Source of the DNA: CBDFLD01 sp965249005 | Lineage (GTDB): Bacteria; Acidobacteriota; UBA6911 | Length of the DNA stretch: 64,000 nt | Direction of reading: 5' to 3' | Assembly: GCA_965249005.1 (NCBI GenBank) | Contig: CBDFLD010000023.1 | Span: forward strand, 992,001-1,056,000 | Shown: piece after piece, positions 52,276-62,489 of the stretch | How the letters are laid out: each line of letters starts with the position of its first letter | Position numbering within the stretch: the first letter of the stretch is position 1 | Notes under the pieces: generated by a model | Databases searched by the model: none | The model's input: the letters and a program-made list of their open reading frames with translations, nothing else | What the model was told of the DNA's origin: nothing | Made by a program: the position numbers and the translations under genes

Positions 52276-55200
52276 TCACGACCGGATATGATCTAGAACT
52301 TCGTGGATGGACTTGAAAAGCGTATCCGGAGCCGTCGTTGCCGTCTCCAGTGAGAGAACGCCTTGAGGCGAGAAGGATGCTCCGCTGTTGCTGGCGACGA
52401 GATCCAAAAGCTTCGCTGGTGCAACATTCGATTGGTCCAGGAAGCGGAAGTGAATCTGGTCGCGATTTCGCTCGATCGCATGAATCTTCAGAGCAATCGC
52501 TTCTTGGCGCAGGCGAGCATAGCGGAACAGGTTTTCCACCGGAGCCGGGTAGCTGCCGAAACGGTCCACGAGCTCCTGGCGAAGCGCGTCGAGTTCCTCT
52601 TGCGTGGCGGACGAGATGCGCTTGTACATCCGAAGCCTCTGACTCGAATCGGCGATGTAAGATTCCGGGATACGGATATCGAGGTTCAGATTGAGACTGG
52701 TGGCAATCTCGTCAACGGGACTCTCTCCTTGCAGTTCCTGGACGGTTTGTTCCAGAAGACTACAGTAGAGATCGAAGCCGACCGCTTCGACATGGCCGTG
52801 CTGTTCGCCGCCCAGGAGGTTGCCAGCGCCGCGAATCTCGAGGTCTAAAGCGGCGACCCGAAAGCCCGTCCCGAGATCGCTGAACTCCCGAATGGCGGAC
52901 AACCTCTTGCGTGCATCCCCGGATAGGCTTTCATCTGTGGGAATCAGCAGATAAGCATAGGCGCGCCGGTCGCTGCGTCCGACCCGACCTCGGAGCTGGT
53001 AAAGCTGAGAAAGACCATACCGTTCGGCGCGATCGATCACGATGGTATTGACAAGCGGAATGTCGAGGCCATTCTCGATGATGGTCGTCGTAACGAGAAC
53101 ATCCAGCTCGTGCTGGAAAAAGGCCAGCATGACTTTCTCCAAATCACGCTCGGACATTTGTCCATGGGCCACACCAATTCGCGCTTTGGGCGCCAGTCGT
53201 TGCACGGCCGTGGCCATTGAAAAAATGGTCTCGACGCGATTGTGGACAAAATAGACCTGCCCCTCGCGGGCGAGCTCTAGATCGATGGCCGAGCGGATGA
53301 CCTCGGGGCTGAACTTCAATACGGAGGTCTGGATAGCCAGTCGGTTTTTGGGGGGAGTTTCGATCGTGGACATATCCCGCAATCCAAGCAGCGCCATGTG
53401 CAACGTCCGAGGAATCGGAGTGGCCGTGAGCGTCAGCACATCGACCTTTGTCTTCAAGGTTTTCAGTCGTTCTTTGTGAGTGACGCCGAAGCGCTGTTCC
53501 TCATCCACGACTACGAGCCCCAGCTCTTTGAATTGGACGTCCCTCGACAAGAGCCGGTGGGTGCCGATCACAATGTCTACCTTCCCGGCCTCGAGATCCA
53601 AAATGGTTTGCCGCTGCTGCCGGGGATTTCGAAATCGAGACAGGAGCTCGATCTGGATCGGGAAGGAGCCAAAGCGCTGCGAGAACGTTCTGAAGTGCTG
53701 GAACGCGAGAACGGTGGTCGGCGTCAGAATGGCAACCTGTTTGCCGTCCATGATTGCCTTGAAGGCGGCCCTCATGGCGACTTCGGTCTTCCCGTATCCA
53801 ACATCGCCGCAGAGCAGCCGGTCCATGGGCCGCGCGGCTTCCATATCATGCTTGACCGACGAGATGGCGTCGAGCTGATCCGGTGTCAGCTCGAACTCGA
53901 ACATATCCTCGAACTCCTTTTGCCAGGGAGAATCCACGGAGTAGGCGTATCCCTGCACGGTCCTGCGCTCCGCATACAACTTGAGCAGCTGGTCAGCCAT
54001 GTCTCGCATCGATCGTTTGATCCTGGACTTTGTTCTTTTCCAGGTAGCGCTCCCCAGCCGGTCCAAACCTGGCTGAGTGCTGCCGAAGCTACTGTATTTC
54101 TGGATGAGGTCCAGTCGCTCGACAGGGACATAGAGCTTGGCGTCCCCATGATAGGTAAGTAAGACGAATTCCTTCTGGGCGTCGTCTAGCTGAAGGGTCT
54201 TGAGCCCTTGGAATTGCCCGATGCCATGCTCCACGTGAACCACGTAATCACCGAGCTTGAGATCACGAAAATCGGAGAGAAAGAGGCCGCGCCGCGTCTT
54301 CTGTGCACGTTTGGTGGAGAGTCGGACTTCGCTTTCGTCGAAGATGTCGAATCCGGTCAGTACGCGGAGGCGCGACCCCGGGAGGTAAAACCCACTGTGC
54401 AGGGCTCCGACTCCCGCCAGGATCCGGTACTTCATCGACTCCTGCGGCCCACTGCAGTTGTCATTCTCACCGGGAGCGCAAAGGTGCACGGGAATGTTTT
54501 GATCGCTGAGAATCTCGCTGACTCGCTCTGCGCGACCAAGGTTGGAAAACAATAAAAGGATGTCCTCACCCGATTCCAGGGATTTCTTGGTGTCGGAAAC
54601 AAGCTCGCGGATGTTGCCATGGTACTTTCGGGGACTCTGAGAAGGGATCTCGATGTTTTTTGCATCCGTACCCCCAGTCCACAGTTGTTCCATTTGGAGC
54701 CGGGGAAAGCGCTCCACCGCTTCCCACCACTCATCGGTCTTCATATAGATTTGTTCCGGCTCGATGGAAGGCTTGGTTGCCTCGATGCGGTCCACATACT
54801 TGTTGTAGAGTGCGACGTTGTGCTTGTCGAGGCTCGTTTCCATGACCTCGTGATCGCACACGATCAGACGGAAGCCCTGAAGGTAGTCAAAGAGGGTATG
54901 GGTCAAAGGATCCACGGCTGGAATCATGAATTCGTAGGACGGGAAGAATTCTCCCTGTCGTGCCATCGCCAGCTCTTCTTCCAAATGAGGCTGAAAGGCC
55001 GGTCCCCACAAACGTGGGGCTTCCTCCGCCCAACGCTCCAGCATCGCCGGCTCGACGTGCAGTTCGCGCATCGGGATGATGTGGGCGGCATCCAGGGTCG
55101 ACTGCGAACGCTGGGATTCGGGATCGAAGCTCCGCAGGGATTCGACATCATCGCCAAAGAACTCGATTCGAACCGGGTTGGATTCCTGCGGCGAAAACAC

Positions 55201-55770
55201 ATCCAGAATGCCTCCACGAAGCGAAAACTCCCCTGGTTCCGTGACTGGATCGTCCTCGACATAGCCGGTAGCCCGCAAATGGTCGCACAATCGCTCCGGC
55301 AAGAATTCGTCCCGCTGCTTGAGCGTGATGCAGTAACGCAGAAATCGCTGAGGGCTCTGAAGCCGCACGGCTGCTGCACGGACCGAAGCAACGAGGATGG
55401 GTGCTTCCTGGTGGAGGACCTGCCACAGGGCTTGAGCGCGTGCCGCCGCGGTCTCAGGGTGAACCGACAGGCCGCGGTAGGGATCTACCTCGAGAGCGGG
55501 AAAGTGAAAGACAGGTCCGGACCCCGTACCAAGCAGATCCATCAGGTACTGCAGTTCCTGGGCAAGGGTTTGTGCTGCCAATGGATCAGCGGTCAAAATC
55601 GCGGTGGGTCTATTCTCAGCAAGGATGGCTTGGGCGATGGCCAAGCCTCTTGCGCCGCCCGCAGCACCCGTGACGGCGAATAAACGACCTCCCTGACCGA
55701 GTTGGTTTCCGAGCCGCTGAAAAGCGTCCGTGTCCAGGGACTCACGAATGAGCGCTTTGATATGGTTCAT
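52276..55770 (-). CDS. mfd: transcription-repair coupling factor Mfd
   Basis: About 1164 residues, full length, from ATG 55770 (TTG 55785 is possible). The N-terminal UvrB-homology part has FPALEVDPYRGLSVHPE. The RNA-polymerase-interacting domain has GDYVVHVEHGIGQFQGL. The helicase has GDVGYGKTEVAMRAAF as Walker A and DEEQRFG as Walker B, then TATPIPRTL. The TRCF C-terminal domain follows. It releases stalled RNA polymerase at lesions and recruits UvrA. It follows rfaE2 by 60 bp. Confidence 0.96.
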   Translation of the reverse strand: MNHIKALIRESLDTDAFQRLGNQLGQGGRLFAVTGAAGGARGLAIAQAILAENRPTAILTADPLAAQTLAQELQYLMDLLGTGSGPVFHFPALEVDPYRGLSVHPETAAARAQALWQVLHQEAPILVASVRAAAVRLQSPQRFLRYCITLKQRDEFLPERLCDHLRATGYVEDDPVTEPGEFSLRGGILDVFSPQESNPVRIEFFGDDVESLRSFDPESQRSQSTLDAAHIIPMRELHVEPAMLERWAEEAPRLWGPAFQPHLEEELAMARQGEFFPSYEFMIPAVDPLTHTLFDYLQGFRLIVCDHEVMETSLDKHNVALYNKYVDRIEATKPSIEPEQIYMKTDEWWEAVERFPRLQMEQLWTGGTDAKNIEIPSQSPRKYHGNIRELVSDTKKSLESGEDILLLFSNLGRAERVSEILSDQNIPVHLCAPGENDNCSGPQESMKYRILAGVGALHSGFYLPGSRLRVLTGFDIFDESEVRLSTKRAQKTRRGLFLSDFRDLKLGDYVVHVEHGIGQFQGLKTLQLDDAQKEFVLLTYHGDAKLYVPVERLDLIQKYSSFGSTQPGLDRLGSATWKRTKSRIKRSMRDMADQLLKLYAERRTVQGYAYSVDSPWQKEFEDMFEFELTPDQLDAISSVKHDMEAARPMDRLLCGDVGYGKTEVAMRAAFKAIMDGKQVAILTPTTVLAFQHFRTFSQRFGSFPIQIELLSRFRNPRQQRQTILDLEAGKVDIVIGTHRLLSRDVQFKELGLVVVDEEQRFGVTHKERLKTLKTKVDVLTLTATPIPRTLHMALLGLRDMSTIETPPKNRLAIQTSVLKFSPEVIRSAIDLELAREGQVYFVHNRVETIFSMATAVQRLAPKARIGVAHGQMSERDLEKVMLAFFQHELDVLVTTTIIENGLDIPLVNTIVIDRAERYGLSQLYQLRGRVGRSDRRAYAYLLIPTDESLSGDARKRLSAIREFSDLGTGFRVAALDLEIRGAGNLLGGEQHGHVEAVGFDLYCSLLEQTVQELQGESPVDEIATSLNLNLDIRIPESYIADSSQRLRMYKRISSATQEELDALRQELVDRFGSYPAPVENLFRYARLRQEAIALKIHAIERNRDQIHFRFLDQSNVAPAKLLDLVASNSGASFSPQGVLSLETATTAPDTLFKSIHEVLDHIRS

Positions 55771-55830
55771 TTCCTGGGCGATCAATCGGTCGGTGGCTGT
55801 ACGACAAAATTATGAGATGCGGTCGGGTGG

Positions 55831-56328
55831 CTAGTGACTCCGGATCTTTGAGATGATCCCCGTTGTCGATACCCCCTGGGTGATCGTGACCGTCTTTACG
55901 ATCCCTCCCGCCTGCTCGACAGTTTCGCGCCCGACGATCTCGTCGGCGCTCCAATCGGATCCCTTGACCAGAACGTCGGGAACCACCGCATCGATGATCT
56001 GCCGGGGCGTTGGCTCATCGAAGATCGTGACATAATCGACGGACGACAGCGCAGCCAAGACTTCAGCCCGCTCGTCCTCGGGCACTACGGGTCGCGCGGG
56101 GCCCTTTACTTCTATTACCGAGCGGTCACTGTTGACCGCAACCAGTAAAAACTCACCCATGGCTCGAGCTTCACACAGGTAGCGAACGTGACCCACGTGT
56201 AGAATATCAAAACAACCGTTGGTGAAGACGAGCGACTTGCCATCGCGGCGCAGCCGCTCGCGGATCGAGATGATTTCAGCTAAAGACTTGATCTTTTCCC
56301 TGCTCATGGCGAGCAAGGAGGATAGCAA
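55831..56328 (-). CDS. rfaE2: D-glycero-beta-D-manno-heptose 1-phosphate adenylyltransferase
   Basis: 165 residues from TTG 56328, which has GGAAG 6 nt upstream; ATG 56307 is possible. The cytidylyltransferase-type fold has LVFTNGCFDILHVGHVRYL with the HxGH motif, then NSDRSV and VKGSDWSADEIVG. It activates heptose for LPS inner-core synthesis, so the cell makes an LPS-type outer membrane. The kinase half found in HldE is absent here. It follows glmM by 3 bp. Confidence 0.93.
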   Translation of the reverse strand: MLSSLLAMSREKIKSLAEIISIRERLRRDGKSLVFTNGCFDILHVGHVRYLCEARAMGEFLLVAVNSDRSVIEVKGPARPVVPEDERAEVLAALSSVDYVTIFDEPTPRQIIDAVVPDVLVKGSDWSADEIVGRETVEQAGGIVKTVTITQGVSTTGIISKIRSH

Positions 56329-56331
56329 AGA

Positions 56332-57714
56332 TCACTTCCGTGATGGAATCAGATTCTCGAATACGGAGGCGAGGTGACGGGCCGAGGATTGGACAATCCT
56401 ATCGTCTTTTCCCTCGACCATTACGCGGGCGAGTCTTTCGGTGCCCGAATACCGAAGCACGATCCGGCTGTCCTGTCCGAGCTTTGCCTTGCACAAAGCC
56501 TCTGCCTCCCGAAGTCCCGCGATCGACTCGAGAGGCGTCTTTTCCTCGACCTCGATATTGAGCAGAACCTGCGGAAAGCGGACAACGGGTGCGCACAGCT
56601 CCTCGAGTCCAGCGTTCTGTGCCTTCAAGATTTCGATGACTTTCAGGGCCGTGAGCAATCCGTCCCCGGTCTTGGCCAGGTGAGCAAGAATGATGTGCCC
56701 CGATTGCTCCCCTCCAATACCAGCCTTGAGCTTCATCATTTCCTCGAGCACATAGCGATCCCCGACCGGGGTGCGAACGAGGCGGAAACCAATGTCCCGG
56801 AGTGCTACTTCAAGGCCAAGATTGGCCATCACGGTTCCTACCACGATAGGTGGGCCGTCCCCGAAGTCGCCATAGCGCGCCAGCAAGTATAGAATGTCGT
56901 CCCCGTCCTTTGGTTTACCCTGCGAATCCACAAACAGGCATCGGTCGGCGTCTCCGTCAAAAGCAACCCCGAGATCCGCCCTCCGGGACAGAACCTCTTC
57001 CTGCAGCCCCTCCATATGAACGGACCCGGCATTCTCGTTGATGTTGCGTCCATCCGGATCACAGTGGAGGGCATGAACGTCCGCTCCGAGTTGACCAAAG
57101 AAAACGGGGGCAATCGAAGACAACGCTCCGTTGGCGCAATCGACGACAATGCGGAGGCCGTCGAGCTCGAATTCAGGCGAAATACAACTTCTCAGAAAAG
57201 AGGTATACGGTTCGGAGCACTCCGGTATGCCTTGAGCCGCAGATCCTGGATCCACGTCCGTCACGACCGAGGCAGCACGGGCGCGCAACGGGAAGTCCCC
57301 CCCGGGCGTGCTGTTGAAGATCCTGTGCTCCAGCTGTGCTTCCACGTCGTCGGAAAACTTCACTCCCTCCGAGGAAAAGATCTTGATGCCATTGTCGCGG
57401 TAAGGATTGTGCGACGCACTGATCATGATTCCGGCTTGCGCGCCGTTCTGGGTTGTCAGGTACGAAACGGCGGGCGTTGAAACAACGCCGCATTCTCGAG
57501 TCTCCCCTCCGGCGTCCGTGATGGCTTGGCGCAGAACGGATTCGATCCAAGGGCCGGACTCCCGGGTGTCCCTGGCGATGAAGACTTTTGGATGAGGATG
57601 ATCGTTTTTCAGGTACTCGGTCAGACAAAATCCAACTCTGTAGATCGTCTCGGCGTCCAGGGGCGGTTGGCCGGCCACACCGCGAATTCCATCGGTCCCG
57701 AATAGCACTCCCAT
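56332..57714 (-). CDS. glmM: phosphoglucosamine mutase
   Basis: 460 residues from ATG 57714, with GGAG 6 nt upstream. It has GTDGIRG at the N-terminus, the phosphoserine loop MISASHNPYRDNG, the metal loop DGDADRCLFVD, GGEQSGHIIL and the C-terminal RYSGTERLARVMVEG. It makes glucosamine-1-phosphate for peptidoglycan and LPS. It starts 2 bp after cdaR, the classic cdaA-cdaR-glmM order. Confidence 0.96.
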   Translation of the reverse strand: MGVLFGTDGIRGVAGQPPLDAETIYRVGFCLTEYLKNDHPHPKVFIARDTRESGPWIESVLRQAITDAGGETRECGVVSTPAVSYLTTQNGAQAGIMISASHNPYRDNGIKIFSSEGVKFSDDVEAQLEHRIFNSTPGGDFPLRARAASVVTDVDPGSAAQGIPECSEPYTSFLRSCISPEFELDGLRIVVDCANGALSSIAPVFFGQLGADVHALHCDPDGRNINENAGSVHMEGLQEEVLSRRADLGVAFDGDADRCLFVDSQGKPKDGDDILYLLARYGDFGDGPPIVVGTVMANLGLEVALRDIGFRLVRTPVGDRYVLEEMMKLKAGIGGEQSGHIILAHLAKTGDGLLTALKVIEILKAQNAGLEELCAPVVRFPQVLLNIEVEEKTPLESIAGLREAEALCKAKLGQDSRIVLRYSGTERLARVMVEGKDDRIVQSSARHLASVFENLIPSRK

Positions 57715-57716
57715 GG

Positions 57717-58655
57717 TCAACTCCGCGTCTTTCGTCTAACGGTGACTTCTTCTGGAACTACCCCCTGTATCCGTATCGACGGGTCGAGGGGTTTAGCAAA
57801 GCTAATAAACGGTTTTACTTTCTGATTCTTGAGGCTCGGATCCAGGGTACGGGAGGTAACCGTGACGGAAAAATCTTCCGCCTCGAGAGGTTCTGGTAAG
57901 TCAGGTGGTGCGAGCACACGCAGGGTGACGGTAGAAGGCCTGATGCTCACGGTCGGGTCCTCGGAAACCACGCTGACTTTCCGGATTGTTTGCAGTTTGC
58001 GCTCGAGTCCGATCTCGACCATCACTTCGATGGGCGTTGTTCCTAGAGGACTTCGGATGCGCTGGTCTCCGATGCTGAGATTGACCACAGTCCGGAGGGA
58101 ATCCCTTTGCCCGTCCAGAACGATCAGCTCCGTTTCCACCCCGACTCTGTCCTCGACCAGCGAGCTCGGGCCCCGGATGAGAATGGACACGGGGTTGGTG
58201 GCAAACGAGTAGACCTCGTACCCATCCGGCGGTTTCCCCAACTTGACTTCGATTGGAACGACTTTCGAAACCGTTTGCTCGAGCACGATGGAAATCCTGT
58301 CGGGCCGCACGGAATCAATTTCGAGCCCGGCCGTGGCGGGAACCTGTACGTTCAAAGGGCTGATCGGGATCATCTGTTCGCCTTCCTTCATCTCTGTCAG
58401 GTCGATCACGCAGCTCAGTATCGGTTGGCCCGCGCCAAGGTCCGACACGCTCCCGTGAACGGTCGCAAGCACGAGCTTTTCCGGCTCGTTCGTTATTTCC
58501 ATCCCGCGCGGAATATTACGGAACTCGAGTGGAATGGGCACGATTCGATCTTCCCCCGGGTTGCCACGCACTGCCAGCCACAACACGACCGCCAGAAACA
58601 GCGCCGTCAGTTTCAAGGTCCAGTTCTTGGGAAGCTTGTTGTTGGCCAACGTCAT
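57717..58655 (-). CDS. cdaR: CdaR-like YbbR-domain protein, regulator of the diadenylate cyclase
   Basis: 312 residues with one N-terminal membrane helix (LKLTALFLAVVLWLAVRG) and three YbbR-type beta domains outside the membrane (recurring PIPLEFRNIP, VPIEVKLGKPPDGYEV, SILIRGP). CdaR modulates CdaA. It overlaps the cdaA end by 4 bp. Confidence 0.9.
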   Translation of the reverse strand: MTLANNKLPKNWTLKLTALFLAVVLWLAVRGNPGEDRIVPIPLEFRNIPRGMEITNEPEKLVLATVHGSVSDLGAGQPILSCVIDLTEMKEGEQMIPISPLNVQVPATAGLEIDSVRPDRISIVLEQTVSKVVPIEVKLGKPPDGYEVYSFATNPVSILIRGPSSLVEDRVGVETELIVLDGQRDSLRTVVNLSIGDQRIRSPLGTTPIEVMVEIGLERKLQTIRKVSVVSEDPTVSIRPSTVTLRVLAPPDLPEPLEAEDFSVTVTSRTLDPSLKNQKVKPFISFAKPLDPSIRIQGVVPEEVTVRRKTRS

Positions 58656-59473
58656 ACCACTTCCGACGGCTCCTTTACCTTGCGTTCCACGGGTTTCTTC
58701 GGCTCCTGGCTCGCGGTCCGGAGAAGGGCCCGGAGCGCGGTTCCGTCCAGGTTCCGGGTGATCTTTCCGCCCACGGCTGCCGAGATAATGCCTGTTTCCT
58801 CCGAGACAATAACGGTGAAGGCGTCGGTCTCCTCGGTAATTCCGATCGCGGCCCGGTGCCGTGTCCCCAGCTCTTTACTGAGATGAGGGTCCAGGGTCAA
58901 GGGCAGAAAACAACCCGCGGCCGTGATCCGGTTTTGCCGAATGATAACAGCCCCGTCATGCAAAGGCGTCTTGGGACTGAAAATCGTTACCAACAGGTCG
59001 TAAGTGAGTACCGCGTCGAGGGCAATACCGCTCTCGATGTAGTTGCGCAGGCCGATGTCGCGCTCCACCACGATCAGGGCTCCGATTCTCTTGGAGGCCA
59101 GCGTCGTGGCGGCAAGCACGATTTCCTCGAACTCTTCGCTTCCATCTCGTTGGCGCGACAGGATGCGGTACCGGCCGAGATTGGCAAGTCCGCGGCGAAT
59201 CTCGGTTTGATATAGCACAATGATGGCAAAGACGATGTAGGTCAGGAAATTGGTGAGCAACCATTGAACGGCCGTGAGATTGAGCAGACGGGTGCCAAGC
59301 CAGAGGAAAATGAGCACAATGATCCCGAAGGTCATCTGCACGCCCCGTGTGCCCCGGATCAACAACAAGAACCAATAGATGATGCAGGCCACCAGGACGA
59401 TGTCTACCAGGTCGGTGAGGTAGAACCCTGTCACTCGAAAGTGGTCGGTGATGGTTTCAAAGAAAGATGTCAC
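58652..59473 (-). CDS. cdaA: diadenylate cyclase CdaA
   Basis: 273 residues: three N-terminal membrane helices, then the DAC domain with the DGA motif (TPLHDGAVII) and the RHR motif (GTRHRAAIG), both intact. It makes c-di-AMP from two ATP, controlling potassium and osmotic balance. It overlaps folP and cdaR by 4 bp each, so the three are translationally coupled. Confidence 0.95.
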   Translation of the reverse strand: MTSFFETITDHFRVTGFYLTDLVDIVLVACIIYWFLLLIRGTRGVQMTFGIIVLIFLWLGTRLLNLTAVQWLLTNFLTYIVFAIIVLYQTEIRRGLANLGRYRILSRQRDGSEEFEEIVLAATTLASKRIGALIVVERDIGLRNYIESGIALDAVLTYDLLVTIFSPKTPLHDGAVIIRQNRITAAGCFLPLTLDPHLSKELGTRHRAAIGITEETDAFTVIVSEETGIISAAVGGKITRNLDGTALRALLRTASQEPKKPVERKVKEPSEVV

Positions 59474-60396
59474 GCCTTGAACCTTTCACAGGCGATCGCG
59501 TCGGCTATCGAGGCGACTTCAACCATGGCTGCCACGTCATGAGCTCGGATGATATGCGCGCCCAGGAGAACGGACACGGCAACAGTGGCCGCTGTTCCCC
59601 AGAGTCGTTTGTCGACCGGGCGATCCAGAATCTGACCGACGAACGATTTGCGGGAGGTTCCCACCATGAGCGGGAAACCGATATTGGCTAAGCGTTCAAG
59701 ATGGCCCAGGATTTCCAGGTTTTGAGCACTTGTTTTTCCAAAACCGATGCCCGGGTCCAGGATGATCTTCTGGGAGGATACACCAGATTTTTGCGCCCTG
59801 GCAACGGCTTCCGCACTCCAGGCCTCGATTTCTCCCAGAATGTCCGGACTCGGGGGTATTTCCTGCATATTCAAAGGAGTTCCCCTCATATGCATGAGAA
59901 CGAGCGCCGCGTCGTATTCCGCCGCCATTTTGCCCAGCTCGAGGTCTTGGTTCAGTGCGGTCACATCGTTGATCATGCAGACCCCACGCTCGAGAGCCGC
60001 CCGCGCAACTTCGGATTTTGAGGTGTCGATGGAAATAGGTAAAGGATATTTTCCCTCGAGTGCCTCCAGCACCGGTAGAACGCGGCGCAGTTCTTCCTCG
60101 GCAGCAACCCCATGCGATCTCGGACGGGTAGACTCGCCGCCGATGTCCAGGATTGCGGCTCCTTCGGCAGCGATCTCCCATGCCCTTTCCACGGCTTTCG
60201 ACGGTGCCAGGAACTGGCCGCCGTCCGAGAAAGAATCCGGAGTCAGGTTCAACACGCCCATTACGACGGTCTTCCGCCCGAGAATCAAGCTCCCCTGACG
60301 CAACGAAATCTCAAAATGCAATCGGGCTTTGGCCGGCATAGCGTCCGTTGCGGAGGCCCAAAGGGAAGACACGCGGCCACGACCCGGAGTGATCAC
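59470..60396 (-). CDS. folP: dihydropteroate synthase
   Basis: 308 residues from GTG 60396; ATG 60339 would give 289 and removes a non-family N-terminus. Neither has a good ribosome-binding site. Signatures are VVMGVLNLTPDSFSDGG, ILDIGGESTRPRS, ISIDTSKSEVA and LDPGIGFGKT, in order. It joins pABA to the pterin in folate synthesis and is the sulfonamide target. A 167-bp gap follows ftsH. Confidence 0.94.
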   Translation of the reverse strand: MITPGRGRVSSLWASATDAMPAKARLHFEISLRQGSLILGRKTVVMGVLNLTPDSFSDGGQFLAPSKAVERAWEIAAEGAAILDIGGESTRPRSHGVAAEEELRRVLPVLEALEGKYPLPISIDTSKSEVARAALERGVCMINDVTALNQDLELGKMAAEYDAALVLMHMRGTPLNMQEIPPSPDILGEIEAWSAEAVARAQKSGVSSQKIILDPGIGFGKTSAQNLEILGHLERLANIGFPLMVGTSRKSFVGQILDRPVDKRLWGTAATVAVSVLLGAHIIRAHDVAAMVEVASIADAIACERFKA

Positions 60397-60563
60397 GAGT
60401 TAGCCAAATGGTCCAACTTCCCATGGAAACACGCGCCGTGAATGCGACGCGCTGCCAAGGCGGCTTCGAGGTAGGGCGGGTCGGGGGGTCGTCCCACGAT
60501 ATCTCGCCAGTATCGCGTAGGGCAGCCAGACTGAACGGCTGCCAGACCGACTCGGTCGGTCGT

Positions 60564-62489
60564 TTAAGCCGGTGCAGGCTTCCCTTTCGGATTGATCAGT
60601 TGTGGCAACGAAGGCTGCGAGTCCGGTTTCTTCTCTTCTGCCTCCGTTCCTTCGGAATCCGCGTCGGAAGAAGTAGGCTTGGACTTTTCCAACGGCAAGC
60701 CTTTCATGATGGCCTCAATTTCGACGGAGTCGAGAGTCTCATACTCCAGTAAGGCTTCAGCGAGATCGATGAGCTTGTCTCGGTTTGCCTCCAGGGTCTC
60801 CACCGCTCGATTGTACCCTTCATCGACGATGCGCTTGACTTCCTTGTCGATCCGTATAGCTGTGTCTTCACTGTAGTCCCGGTGCTGCGAAATCTCTCGA
60901 CCAAGGAAGATCTGCTCTTCCTTCTTGCCGAACGCCAACGGTCCCATTTCCGGGCTCATCCCCCACTCGGTGACCATCTTGCGCGCCCGTTCGGTGGCAA
61001 CCTCGATGTCGTTGGCGGCACCGGTGGTCTCGATGTCGAGAAACATCTTTTCCGCGCATCGTCCGCCCATCAAGATGGCAATCTGCCCTTCGACGTACTC
61101 TCGGGTGTAGTTGTGCTTATCCGTTTCAGGAAGCTGCTGGGTCAGACCGAGGGCCATCCCGCGCGGAATGATCGTGACCTTGTGGATCGGGTCGCTTCCC
61201 GGAACCATGACCGCGACCAGCGTGTGGCCCGCCTCATGGTATGCCGTCACCCGCTTCTCCTTCTCGGTGATGACCATGGACTTTCGTTCCTTGCCCATGA
61301 GGACCTTGTCCTTGGCGCCTTCAAAATCGGGCATGACCACGAACTTGCGGTTGTACCTTGCGGCGTTCAGGGCGGCCTCGTTCACCAGATTCGCCAGCGC
61401 CGCACCGGAAAAGCCCGGTGTGCCCCGGGCAATCACCGAAACGTCGACGTCGTCGGATATCGGGATCTTCCGCGTATGAACCTTCAGGATTCCTTCGCGC
61501 CCCCGAATATCGGGTAAAGGGACGACAACCTGGCGATCGAAGCGCCCAGGGCGAAGCAGCGCCGGATCGAGAACATCGGGCCGGTTGCTGGCGGCAATGA
61601 GGATCACGCCGTCGTTGGACTCGAAGCCGTCCATTTCGACCAGCAATTGGTTGAGGGTCTGCTCCCGCTCGTCATGACCTCCGCCCAGTCCAGCGCCTCG
61701 GTGGCGGCCCACGGCGTCGATCTCATCAATGAAAACGATACACGGTGCGTTCTTTTTTCCCTGTTCGAAAAGATCTCTTACCCGGCTTGCGCCGACCCCG
61801 ACGAACATCTCCACGAAGTCGGATCCGCTGATGGAAAAGAACGGCACGTTGGCTTCACCCGCAATCGCTCGCGCGAGAAGTGTCTTTCCCGTGCCCGGCG
61901 GTCCCATGAGCAACACGCCCTTGGGTATGCGGCCACCCAGTTTCTGAAACTTTTGGGGCTCCTTGAGGAATTCGATGATTTCGGTGAGCTCTTCCTTGGC
62001 CTCTTCCACCCCGGCAACATCCTTGAAGGTGACTTTCTTTTGCTGGCTGGACAGAAGGCGCGCCCGACTCTTGCCGAAGGAAAGCGCCTTGTTGCCTCCA
62101 CTTTGCATCTGGCGCATCAGAAAGATCCAGAAACCGATGAGCAGGATGAACGGGAGCCAGGAAGAGAGAAAGATATACATGAAAGACGAATTGGTCGACT
62201 TCTCGTACTTGACGGTCACGCCGTTGTCTTGGAGGGTTCGGCCCAGGTCAAAGCCGGCGTCGGGAGGAATCACGCTCTGGAACTTCGTGCCGTTGACATC
62301 TTCGCCCTCGAGATCTTCGCCCATGATCTTCACGGACTTGATCTTCTTGGCCATCACGTCCGAATAGAACGTGGTGAAGTCCCGTTCTTCGATGCTGGCG
62401 TCCTGGACGTTGTAGAACAGCTGCCAGAGCAGGACCAGTGACACGACCACGGCCAGCCATACAAGAATGTTTTTAAGATTGGTACTCAA
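60564..62489 (-). CDS. ftsH: ATP-dependent zinc metalloprotease FtsH
   Basis: 641 residues: a membrane helix at 8-25, a periplasmic FtsH_ext domain, a second helix near 105-125, Walker A GPPGTGKTL, Walker B CIVFIDEIDAVGR, the second region of homology (NRPDVLDPALLRPGRFD), the zinc site HEAGH and a distal metal-binding Asp region. It degrades membrane and short-lived proteins, including LPS-synthesis enzymes in many bacteria. The acidic C-terminal tail is typical. Confidence 0.96.
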   Translation of the reverse strand: MSTNLKNILVWLAVVVSLVLLWQLFYNVQDASIEERDFTTFYSDVMAKKIKSVKIMGEDLEGEDVNGTKFQSVIPPDAGFDLGRTLQDNGVTVKYEKSTNSSFMYIFLSSWLPFILLIGFWIFLMRQMQSGGNKALSFGKSRARLLSSQQKKVTFKDVAGVEEAKEELTEIIEFLKEPQKFQKLGGRIPKGVLLMGPPGTGKTLLARAIAGEANVPFFSISGSDFVEMFVGVGASRVRDLFEQGKKNAPCIVFIDEIDAVGRHRGAGLGGGHDEREQTLNQLLVEMDGFESNDGVILIAASNRPDVLDPALLRPGRFDRQVVVPLPDIRGREGILKVHTRKIPISDDVDVSVIARGTPGFSGAALANLVNEAALNAARYNRKFVVMPDFEGAKDKVLMGKERKSMVITEKEKRVTAYHEAGHTLVAVMVPGSDPIHKVTIIPRGMALGLTQQLPETDKHNYTREYVEGQIAILMGGRCAEKMFLDIETTGAANDIEVATERARKMVTEWGMSPEMGPLAFGKKEEQIFLGREISQHRDYSEDTAIRIDKEVKRIVDEGYNRAVETLEANRDKLIDLAEALLEYETLDSVEIEAIMKGLPLEKSKPTSSDADSEGTEAEEKKPDSQPSLPQLINPKGKPAPA

